From: Luidia sarsii
Taxonomy: Eukaryota; Echinodermata; Asteroidea; Paxillosida; Luidiidae
Length of the DNA stretch: 64,000 nucleotides
Assembly: GCA_949987565.1 (NCBI GenBank)
Contig: OX465112.1
Location: forward strand, 14,694,951 to 14,758,950
Reading direction: 5' to 3'
Shown here: positions 42,701 through 54,900 of the stretch, piece after piece
Position numbering within the stretch: the stretch's first letter is position 1
Layout: every line of letters begins with the position of its first letter
The notes under the pieces: generated by a model
Seen by the model: only the letters and a program-made list of their open reading frames with translations
The model's database searches: none
What the model was told of the DNA's origin: nothing
Translations under genes and position numbers: made by a program

Positions 42701-45700
42701 TACCCGTCTGCAAATCCAAACACAATTGAAGCAATACACAAAAGTTGCCAACTCTTCACTGACTGATATGAGCTACATGTAAATCCAATTTTTGCTTTTA
42801 CATAACCGTCGGAGATATCTGTATATCTATATATTTCACTCTTTAAAATATTCATTTTTATCATGTACTAGGAGTGATTGAAATGGTAAATGGCAGTCCT
42901 TGTTTTGTTGGCACTTTATCAAATAGAAATCTCTCTTGTAAAATCTACATCTAGGTATATCTGAGAAAAGCTCAGTCACAAAATGTATGTTATTAGGTTG
43001 CCCTGTGTCTACCGAGGAAGAATATAATCATACCAGGTATATCTTAAGGCCGATTGCCACTGTCCACAAAAAAAACCCACGACTGTCTTGATCGCGATTC
43101 AAATTCCACATTTTTGGTGTGTGTGGACACAGGAAACGCTATTATTAGTGGGATTTGAATCATGATTCAGACTCCACTATTAGTGCTCAATAATCACGAG
43201 GAACAATCAGTTAGACTAGATTTTGTAGAGTTGAGTGGCGCGCACATAGGGCACTCGCGGCTGTTTTGAATATGAATATTTTTATAACACGGCTGTTTAG
43301 AATAATTTCTGTATTTTCTAAGATTGCTTCGCAACTGCCGTTTACTGTTGAAGATGGACACACGGCCCTAGGCCTCGTCCTCATGTTTTGTTGTATAACT
43401 GCAACTTCTGAATCGGGTTCCCTGCATGTTTGTTCAGAACGACATCAGCATATCATACATCTACTGGGGTGAAAAGTTGTATTAAGTCGTTTCTCTGTTG
43501 TCTGAAGTCCTGATTCCAACTATTAGATCACGTTTAGATGTGTTCCATGCTTGCCTTATTCTCACGACAGAATCACTGCATAATTACTGTATACTAAGAC
43601 TGTTTCCCTTCCTTCTGATTTGATTCTTTTCAGAATTGAATGAAATCATTTTATCTTAAAATTTAGTTGGCCTGACGTTTCGTTCCTAGCAGGACCTTTC
43701 TCAAAGGCCTTTGAGAAAGGTCCTGCTAGGATCGAAACATCAGGCCCACTAAATTTTAAGATTTACATTTTGGTAATTTTAGTCAATAAGCAGTTTGCAA
43801 CATTTTTGTATATCACCTGAAATCATTTTACATCAGTTAATCAGTAACCTGGCTCAGACTCTGTCCCCTTGCCAATCCTCTTTGTTTGCCACGCGGTGCA
43901 TATGGGAACACTTATTCGCACTTTAAAGAAACAATTCCACAATGCACTGCTCACACTCTGACAGACAGGAAGTGCCGTGCTTATTTATAATTATCTCCCT
44001 GCATGACCCATCCTCAAGGACACATGCACCGTTTGACCGCAATCGCTAACCACAAATGGCTCGTGATTTTTTGTGTCCCGATTGTTTTTGGCATGTGTTG
44101 ACGCGAGCTAAAAAAAAGAGAGAGAGAAGTTTTTGAATCACAATTCAAATTGCGACTATTTGCATGGCAGGAGCGGCCCTTTAGACTAAAGACCTTCAAG
44201 AAAATTATTTTATTACTTTGCTGGTGGTTTATCATTGTTTCTTTCTCTTTGTTGATGATACATTATTATTGTGTCAAACTACTGTGCGTCGTTTTTAACC
44301 ATTTTAAAGCCCCTACACAACATTGGTAAGATAAAAAAAAAACAGAAATATTCACAGATTTACATGAAACTTATACAATTTGAAGATGGTCATAGTAGAA
44401 ACCTCGCACTGAAATATTTCTGTCTAAAATGCTGTATTTTTTTAGAAAAGAGTAAAAGAAATCGTTTGCATCTCACCGAGATATAAACGTTTTTTCGGAA
44501 CAATTTGTTGAATGCTGCATTTTTGCGAAACAAGTGAAGCGGTTTTCCCTATTTTCTCGAGACTCGGTTGGCTAATTATCACAAGTGTGCTATTTCATGC
44601 ATGTGTTGGATCAGACAAAGTATGGATGCTATTCTTTGACCTCGACCAATGTTGTTTTGTCCCTGTAAATCATTATTGTGCTATTATTATCATTCTTTGG
44701 ATTTTAAACGTATGATGTGAAAATGATTAATACAATAGGTTATTAATGTGTGTAATATGGTTAAGTTTCATAGATATTATAACATGTTTGCGTCGAGGAG
44801 AATGTAATTCAATGAGGTTTTGCCCGCCACGTCAAGCAAGGGCAAAACCACATTGAAGGTTAAGTTCATTTTTGTGAAGCACACTGAGGGATCTTTGATT
44901 CATAATGCGCAATACAAAATGCAGTTTGTTGTCAAATGCCCGCACCCTTCTCAAGTCTTGGCGGAGGCTTGTACTTGATGCCGGGCTGAGTGAAGAACAC
45001 GGGCATGGAGCCACGGACTTGCACGAAGGAGACGGTGTGCTCCTGCGTCTGGATGATTTGCTCCGTCTCCACGTAGTTGGCGCAAGCTCCCGCATCGTCT
45101 ATGCCCCGTCTTCTGTATCGAGTTCCTGAGGGGGGGACCAATCGCAGGAGGAATCACGTACAGTACTCTTCGGCCACGACCAAGATTCCATTTTGATCCG
45201 GCCGGCTGTCATCAGCTCATTCAGTCAATACAAAAAAAACTGTTGAAAACGGCTCACCGACTAAAAACGACCTGCAATACATCAATCTAGTGGGCCTGAC
45301 GTTTCGATCCTAGCGGGACCTTTCTCAAAGGTAAACCTCATTCACATGGATTCCGTTTCTTGGCAGAGGACCGTCTGAGACCAGGTTTTATGGACTGGAA
45401 GCACGACGGTCATAACCTCTAGCATGCCTTGTGACGCTCTTGATATTCAGATCTAACTTGCAGAACTTGATAGAGTGCAAGTAAAATGTGATATGGCAAC
45501 TACATGTAACTACCAAAAAATATGGTCACCATACTCATTAAAATGTATGTATCGTTTGAAAATGCTGTTTTTTAATACTCATATCCCATCATTATGGACA
45601 TTTTTTTTTTCAATTTCAAGATATCAATATTTCCATGAGTCACACACATTTTCTGAACACATTTGTTTTCTAATGGCCTGTGTAGAAACAGACCTCGACC

Positions 45701-48700
45701 AATGTTGTGCAGGGGCTTTGAGCGGCTCTATGAATGGTGTTTATAGCGACGGCCAACGCCACCGACTCCTTGATTTACCTGCCCTGTGCTTGCTCCGTCT
45801 GGAGACCAGGATCAGCTTGAACTCAGACAGCTCCTCGGGAGTCCACTTGGAGCTGACCCCGTTTTCCCCCTCGTCCTCAAAGGTCATCTTACAGTCTCGG
45901 ATGCTGACGTAGCCCTGGATGATGGGAATCGTCCAATGGTCTGCCAGCTCCTTGTCCTGTTGCCACGACAGCAAAAAACAAGGCCAACACAACTGCTATT
46001 TGAATTCTGGACACCGCTGTAGTGTAGAGTTTCCACTTTTGGGAGAAACACCCCCCTTCCACCCCCCCCCCCGAAGATGTACATTTTGCTGAGCCACATG
46101 AGAGACATAGATTGATGTATCCATGTATGATCTACATGTGCATTGTGACTGTGGTGTCCGGTTTCCAATTTAGGAAGGCAACAAATGGAAGATTCTGTGA
46201 GACACACCACTGCCGTGGATAGGTGGCAATCGTGATTCCTTTGGAGGACAGCTCCAGGTCTGGCCCTGTGAACTCTGTGAAATCTTACACCTCAAACTTG
46301 ATGTACCATACGTAGCAGAGCTCTACTCCCCAAGAACTCCCTCAAGATTTCAGAGAAACCTGGCATTTCATACTCGGGAAGATTATATTAGGACGGAAAT
46401 TTAAAAAACCAGACGTGAAATGGTCTGACTAATGAAAGAAAGACTCATTTCGACCCAAAAGAACGACACTCTTTTCACTCACTCGGCAGACTAGGGTCAA
46501 TATGGGCCAAGGAGAGGAAAGCCGTCCTCGGTAATGAAAACAAAACTCCGTCTCATTTGGAAGCCAAATTGGAGGATATGAGCCGCCCGTGCTTATTCTG
46601 CTTGTGTGCTGAGGGCAGACAGAGAGAATTGTGCGGGCACATGTGACTCTGATTCAATGATGGACCTCGTGATGAGCTTCCAATAATCCTGTTATCTTGC
46701 ATCTGGGCCTCCACTCAGACAAGCTTCTCTTGTCTTCGTTCCCGTCCAGCAGTCCTGGGGGGTGGGGGAGGTGGGAGGGAGGGAGGGAGGGAGGGAGGGA
46801 GGGGCTTGCAAACTGGCCAAAGGCAAGGCCTTCGTCAAAAACTGAAAACAGTCCCTGCAGACCAGTGGGGAATTTTGGCAACTCTCTTGCAACTCTCTTG
46901 AGGTTAGAATAGGCTGGCCTAGGACCTTCCAAATAACCAATCCCGGACCGTCAGTGTGGAATTTTAAAGATCTGCATGCCTTCAGGGGTTGTAGACATTT
47001 CCCGAGAATTAAATTTTAGGAGTTCCGTGAAAGTTGTAACTGCCTGTAAGGGGGGGAAAAACATATTAAGTGGGTCCAAATATACAGTAGAATGAGAGTG
47101 GGGGGTTTACAGAATGACCACATCTTTCTTCCGTCCCCGATGCCTTCCATTCCACTAGGGGACAATTGGAAGATTGGGTTACCTTGCATCCTAGGATGTC
47201 CTCCAGCATATGGTGATTCCAGAAGAATCGCTCATCCCAGTCATGTTCCCTGCCTCCACAGTGCTGTCGCTGCAGGGTATTGGTGAGATCTCCGGTCCGC
47301 GTGTAAAAGAACCAGTCTAAAGAGCGAAGAGGAGAAGAACGAGAACAAATCCATCTCTGAAAGAGCTTCCTGAAGCCAGCTACTGCAGGCTGAGATGGAT
47401 TAGGTACTGGTTGATTGAAAACAGGTGATATCATAACTAGATGTGGATTTACTTCAGCGACTTGGCAGTAAAGACGAGATCCCACCATAAACCGCTTGCC
47501 TTGGCATATTCTTACACAGAATAAAATCTCCCATGTAGAATTCATAAATTCACTAAACTACATTTCCATATGAAACGACATGCAGGCTTTCATCAATTTA
47601 TTGACTAAATTTCCATTTCAATTCAGACTGTCAGAGGTCAACTCACAATGACTACCCTTTGCTGTGCCTCTGTGTGCATATTGGCGCACGCATTCATGAA
47701 CTACATTGTATTGTGGGCAACCCTTCCTAATGCCAGCAATGGGATGGAATATTTCTCTAGGAACTCCTCTCCCAGCTAACAAATAACACACACAAAAACC
47801 CAGAATGAAATAAGATAAGGCAAAACAACCACCAAATACAGACTACGTGTACTTGAGCTCCTCGCCATTTGACAGATGAGTATTTCCCGTCATCGCCTAA
47901 GGTCTGGCATGCCATCGTTAGTCCAATTACTTGGGTTCTCCTAAGGTTAGTAAGAGTCTGCAGATCAGCTGTCAATTTGCGGAGGAGTGCACTGCACTCT
48001 AAGACTACAAATTCCTCGAGTGCTGACCGGAAAGCCAAAAATGAAGAGCTGAAAGTCTCAGGTCGATTCCTGAGTACTTGTCTTTCAATCAACCCCCCTC
48101 CCCTCTCCCTCTCCCCTTCTGGCTCCTTTTTAAAAAAATGTCAAGCTGGGATATTGGTTTCAAATGTCACAGCACTGCGGAGGCCTCTTAAGGGAGGCTG
48201 TGTCTACTCTTTTGACGTTAACTGATCTTTAGCAGACAACGGGAAGGTTTAAGGTGGAGGAATGAGGCCTACTGACTCGCAGACAAATACCACTCGCATA
48301 CTAGATGCGGAGGACTTAAAGGCCCAATACAACATTGGAAAGATCGGAAAACATCAATGTCCACATATTTCCTTCTAATTTTGGACAGCTTGTAGATGGT
48401 CATGATAGAATCCTCATCATGTTGAAATCTTACGGTCTCAGATTCTGTACGGTACTTCTCGAGAAATCTTCACTCAAACATCAACAACTAGTTTATTACT
48501 CACAAATACTCACTACAGAACAGTGTGAAAACCGTGATGTTTTTTTTCCTTTTTCTACTTGCTCAGATTACCATTTGAGCTAAAACCTTCGCAGAATTTC
48601 TTTTTTGGATTGTTTAATGGTTTAACACACAACCTGTGGCAATCTTTTGACTTTTTTCAAATGTTAGGGCCTTTAAGGCCAACAAGGCCTGCCATAAACA

Positions 48701-51700
48701 AGTCGGGTCGGATGACAGCACATTGGACTCCAATAATAGCAATGCTGCTGTTAAGAGTCTCACATTCCCTATTACTCTCAATGGCCCTGTGAAAACTGAC
48801 TCCCAAAACATCTCAGTTTACCCGATAACCAAACAAAATCCTCCAATAAGCAACAGCTATTAAAGACCCTAATCATGGATTCATCAGACAGATTTTTTGT
48901 ACAGGTTGATGGGAGAAACCGAGTTGATCATCAAAGGCTTCAAACACAGAGAGGACTTTGGGGCCCGTGGAATACGTTGTCAGGTTTACAGGCTTTTCAG
49001 CTCAGCATGATCTCGATGAAAGATCGCTGCTCAGATCTGTTTCAGTTGCAATCAAGCCTAGACTTGAGACTGGTGTCAAGTCAGCATTTGATACCCTGTC
49101 TGAACACGTACACGTAGGTGCCTAAATTGTTGATGAATTTCCGTGGGGAAGATGGGAGTCAGGGAAGTTTAAAACAAAGCCTGAAATTAATTTTTGGCTT
49201 TACTTTTTATCCCCATGTGTCCTTGTAAGTTAGTACATTATTTCCACCCTATTTCCACCCTTGGCTAATTCACTTACAACATTAGGATATAGGCATATAG
49301 GCTATAGGATATAGGCTGCAGAAAATTCAGCCTTAAATAAAATCCGGCTGTAAACGCTAACTTAACATACTGTACTGCCAGCGATTCGCATAAATCATTG
49401 GATAATCTGATAAACCCCTTTGAACATGTATAATTCTATAACATCGTCAATCCATTCACAATGGGATGTACACGTACATGCTGTCCGTTATTCAGAATTT
49501 GGCTTGAGATTTACATCAATAATGATATACCAGTACTGTACATGTGCACCTGATGAAGTACTGGTACATGTAGCTACATGTACGAAAGCTCATAATGCCT
49601 CATTTATAATCATTTACTAGTAGGCCTTATAATGTGCTATTTCTACCCAGTATCTTTTTTTGCAGACTAACACAGACCTGTGTGTACATCAATGTACCTG
49701 TACAGTGTGCCTTCACAAGGAAAGAAACACCTTGACAAACAAACAGACACAAAAATTGTGTGAACAAATTCCCGCCCCTGACAAAGGTCAAATAACAACT
49801 TTCAGTTTCAAAAAGCGATATACAAAAATGTTGCAAACTGCTTACTGACTAAAATTACCAGAATGCAATTCTCAAAATTTAGTGGGCCTGACGTTTCGAT
49901 CCTGGCAGGACCTTTCTCAAAGGCAGACACGCTGCCTTTGAGAAAGGTCCCGCCAGGATCGACACTCTGCCTTTGAGAAAGGTCCTGCTAGGATCAAAAC
50001 GCCAGGCCCACTAAATTTTGAGTTTCAAAAAAGCATTGAACAGAACATATTAGAACAAACAGATGGAAACATTTGACATACATGTTACAAATTGTACATT
50101 TGATTCAATTTGATTCCAAGTTACTGTATGCATGTCATGAAACAAGTTGCTTTTTTCTGACATTGCTTAGCGTAGCAACAAAGACTAGTCAGCATTTTGA
50201 ATTAACTCCTGACTCTCCTTCAATGCAAAACGGAGCCCTCTTCCAATAATCTATGGTACATACTTTCTTCTCAGCAATCTGTTAAGATCCCTTTTTGGTT
50301 CCAGCAAGATTGAACCGGATTAGTCTTCCCTTCCTGCATTCTAGGTTATAATAATCTGAACTTTGATTGAAAGAAGTGAAGCGATATGATCTTTGGACAC
50401 GGATAAACACACTAATTTTGGAAATAAAAGCTTCACAGGGTTGGTTACTATGGTATAAGGCATTTAAAAAAGCTCTTTTCATTGAAAAGCTAAAACCAAA
50501 TGTAAGGATCTTGTCAACACATGATGGAGGGTGGTACACTTCCTTTTTGGAACGTCACGACAGCATTTAACTCATGTAGCAACCTACGCCTTTTTTGTTC
50601 ACCTCATAATCAATTTGAGGGCATCACCATATGCTTGACAGTCACTTGACATGCAGTGATCCAACGGAACTTTCTTCATTCCCGGCCCCCCCATCCCCTC
50701 AGTGCAGCCGCCGTGGCAACGCGCCGTGGCAACGCACCGCAGGCAAGCAACCGCATCCAGGACCTACCCGAGTCGGTGAACATCTTGAGCAGCTCCTCCG
50801 TGATACGTCTCTCGTGTTTCTCTCGCTCCTTGACCTCTTTCTGGGACGAGGGAAGTTGGGCAGAGGAACGAGGCAAGAACAACCCGAAGAAAAAAAACGA
50901 GGAAAGAGGAGAAAGAGCGGAGGTGGAGAGAGAGGTGGTGATTGGTGAGGGTACATCGTATGTGGGCTTAGAAGTGCCATAAACCATGTGTACGTGTAGA
51001 TACTGTAAGTGTAAAGGCAATAGCTTGTACATGCAGGTGCATGCAACTTCAAAACTGAGTCAGTATTGCGTTTCATGAACACATACATGCATGTACTGTA
51101 CATGAAAGAGTGCCTTCTGCCTGTATATGTGTCCACTATGCATGCTGGAAAGGCCTGGTGCACATTTCAGAATCTGTCCCTTGGCTCGTGCAGAATATCA
51201 CTTGACGAAGTGATACAGGGCTGGTGCCGCTGCACTGACTGACCCAAAGACTTGATCTGCATTGGAACGACTAAAGGTTTGCTTACTTGACTGAATGAAG
51301 GAGTGGTTGCTTTATGGACTGCTGGAATGACCAATTGGTAGATCAACCGAACAACTGATTAACCAACTATCTCAAACACATAGTATGTGCATTGTAGTGG
51401 TCATTATTTTGTCAACAATTCAGCTTTTTGTCTAATACCATTTAAGTCTGACTAAATACAAGTAGCTGGCTGGGTCTGTTTGTTGGTGCATCTGTCTGCC
51501 TGGCTGATCGCCTTTCTGTCTATTGGTCCGTCTGTCAGTTACATAGGTTTGTCTGTCTGTCTGTTTTGTCTATCTGTCTACAACCTGTCTGCCTGTACAG
51601 TCTGACAATGTCTTGGCTGTCTATTTTTGAGTCCAGAGTTCCTGCATCTTCTCCTAAAATAAATTTCATGACTTTTCCAAGGCTAAAGATCTCAAATTTC

Positions 51701-51928
51701 TCCCACGGCAACTAAATTTGGGTGATAAGTGTCAAAAGAATAGACATCACACTATTATGTAAGTCCAATGTTTCTAAGTTTGAAAATAGAAGTATTCAGA
51801 ATATATCACAAAATGACAAATTATAATTTTCATTGATTTTTTTGTGACTCTTTGCACATTGTTCATTTTCCATGACTTTTCCAGGCTTACAAAAACAATC
51901 TAGCAATTGCCTGGCTTTTCCAGGCTCC

Positions 51929-51963
<35 letters not shown>

Positions 51964-54900
51964 CGAGTCTCACCTTCCTGACTTGTGTGACGGCCTTGAT
52001 GCTGTTCCAGGTCTTGCTCAGGGACTTCTGCTGAGCTGAGGCCGGCTTCATGATCATCTTGGTCTTCTTCATGCCAAAGTGATGCTTGGCGCATCTCTGA
52101 GGGTCAATAGATCATACAGCACCGGTTACTGATCCACGGTCTACTTTGGCCAATTTCATAGAGCCAATTAACCCGTGTACGCACATTTAGACACCACAAT
52201 TCTATAGACGTACAGGTACTTGTTTGATTAGAATTAACAAAGTAATCTTAATTGCTGCATTTAATTTGTAACATTCCGCGCAAAAAAAATATGATATTTT
52301 TTGAGGGGGTAGAAATGGAAAAAAGGAGAATTTCCATGGCAACCATGTCATTGCTGACAGAAACTGGTTGTGTTATGCGGGACAAAATGCGTCAATATTC
52401 TGGTCACGTCTGCTAAATCACATGCCATGTGAAGCTACATACACACGTTGTACGGTGTAGTTGTAATGTGCCATACAATTACATGAACAGTAGACGTGTA
52501 GGCCTACATTTACATGTACATGTACATGCCATGTGCAATGCTTTGCAGTATTGCTGGCTGCCTGTCTGGTCCAGGTACATTTAATGCACATACACTCATG
52601 TATGTGGGCTCGGATGTAGTGCCTTGTGGAGACCTAGTCCAATAGGTTGAATAGGTCTCCACATGTTTTGTAGGTCTCCACAAGGTTTTCATGAAACTGA
52701 TATTTGGAAATAACTGAAAAATGCGAAATTTGTGATGGGTAATTGTATGTATAAGAGACATACGGTCCCAAATTCTTCCCAGGAAAATGAATGTGGTTGA
52801 AATGGGAGCATTTTTAAAACATAATTTCTCAATCAATAGTGCACGAGAACAAAGCAATGTCTCCACAGGGATACAAAAATCGGTGTGTGTGTGTGTACAC
52901 GGTTAGTGTGTTTAGACCAAAGGTACAATGGCTTGTTCACATTGAGATGAAATGAAGTTGAACAAAAGCAGGAGGGTTGTGTAGGGATGATGGGTACTGT
53001 GCAACCAATGCCAAAACCAATCACAAGAATGGAGAGCGGAAGACAAGCCGGAGGAATGGACAGACTCTGTGGAGGCAGTGTTCCATGTTCAACACACACG
53101 CCTGGACATTTAGCTGCCGGCATTTACTAACAGCCTGAAGCCAGCGCCGGGGACAAAATGACTTCTCACAAATCAAATCATGCAACCCTGGTGCTCCATG
53201 GTTGCCTGAACATAGCCTGGGTCTTCCCTCACTGACACCAGGGGGGCAAAGTACCAGGCCATTAATTGACAGAGTGAGAGGGAAAGTGAGAGGGAGAGAT
53301 TGAGAGTGGGGGAGTGAGAGAGAGAGAGGGAGAGGGAGAGGGAGAGGGAGAGGGAGAGGGAGAGGGAGAGGGAGAGGGAGAGGGAGAGGGAGAGGGAGAG
53401 GGAGAGGGAGAGGGAGAGGGAGAGGGAGAGGGAGAGGGAGAGGGAGAGGGAGAGGGAGAGGGAGAGGGAGAGGGAGAGGGAGAGGGAGAGGGAGAGGGAG
53501 AGGGAGAGGGAGAGGGAGAGGGAGAGGGAGAGGGAGAGGGAGAGGGAGAGGGAGAGGGAGAGGGAGAGGGAGAGGGAGAGGGAGAGGGAGAGGGAGAGGG
53601 AGAGGGAGAGGGAGAGGGAGAGGGAGAGGGAGAGGGAGAGGAAGAGGGAGAGGGAGAGGGAGTAGGAGAGGAAGGGGAGGGGAGAGGGAGAGGGAGAGGG
53701 AGAGGGAGAGGGAGAGGGAGAGGGAGAGGGAGAGGGAGAGGGAGAGGGAGAGGGAGAGGGAGAGGGAGAGGGAGAGGGAGAGGGAGAGGGAGAGGGAGAG
53801 GGAGAGGGAGAGGGAGAGGGAGAGGGAGAGGGAGAGGGAGAGGGAGAGGGAGAGGGAGAGGGAGAGGGAGAGGGAGTAGGAGAGGAAGGGGGAGGGGAGA
53901 GGGAGAAGGAGAGGGAGAGGGAGAGGAAGGGGAGGGGAGAGGCAGAGGCAGAGGCAGAGGCAGAGGCAGAGGCAGAGGCAGAGGCAGAGGCAGAGGCAGA
54001 GGCAGAGGCAGAGGCAGAGGGAGTGGGAGAGGGAGAGAAAGGGGGAGGGGAGAGGGAGAAGGAGAGGGAGAGGGAGAGGGAGAGGGAGAGATGGGGAGAA
54101 GGAGAGAGGGAGAGATGGAGAGAGAGAGATACTGTAGATGGATGGATGGGCATCCATTAATTCTGATTTATCAGAGGATGGCAATCAATGTGGTCAAGGC
54201 TTATTAGATCTTTGTGTCTGGATTGGTCAGGAGAGACTAAGCTATTGACGTCAGCAAACTTGGTTGGACCAAATAAATGAAGAAAAAAAATGGAAAAAAA
54301 AAATAGCATAATGAGTGTCTGCCCAGCCTGTATCACCCTCCCATGCTATAACTGGCTCAAAAGGTCGGCCCATAGACGGGGACACATCCTTTCATTACTG
54401 AGTGACAGGGCAAGGGTAGATAGGGCCGGGATGCTGCGTAGAATGCTGCTGCGGACTTAAGGAATTGCATCTCTGAAGTCAAGAGGGGATTAAGGAGCCA
54501 GGATATGGGAGATGACAAGTTGACATTGCCTGTCCGTGCTGTGTGTGCATGAAGCAATCACAGATACAGTGAATACAAATTGGATTCAACAAAGTAATCC
54601 ATTGAGCTGTGGTCTCAAGTTTTAGGCTTCTATTTTGGATTTCCTCATCTCCGGTACTTTCTGTCACCGCGTACTGCACGTACATCGGCACAGCTTAGAT
54701 TAGACCTCCGTGCTAGCCGTGGCCAGGAGGTGTTTCCTAAGACAGCTAATCTCATTAGATCAAAGCCCCAAAATCAATTTGCTTGGACAGTTGCACAGCT
54801 ACACTGGAACTCTTTCCCGAGCCAACCACAAACAAACAGTTTTGACTACGAGAAGAAGACAAAAAGGCAGCTTGGAAAAAAAAGAACAACATCTGACAGA

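Noticed and set aside
47757..48092. Minus-strand frame of 111 codons with a Leu-rich helix and TQVIGLTMA
   Set aside because: A faint likeness to NFX1-type helicase segments was considered, but it is too short and has no flanking motif; possibly a remnant.
53021..54207. Open frames of 297-387 codons on both strands through the GAGAGG array
   Set aside because: They follow from a repeat that cannot form stop codons; there is no domain, splice context or codon bias.
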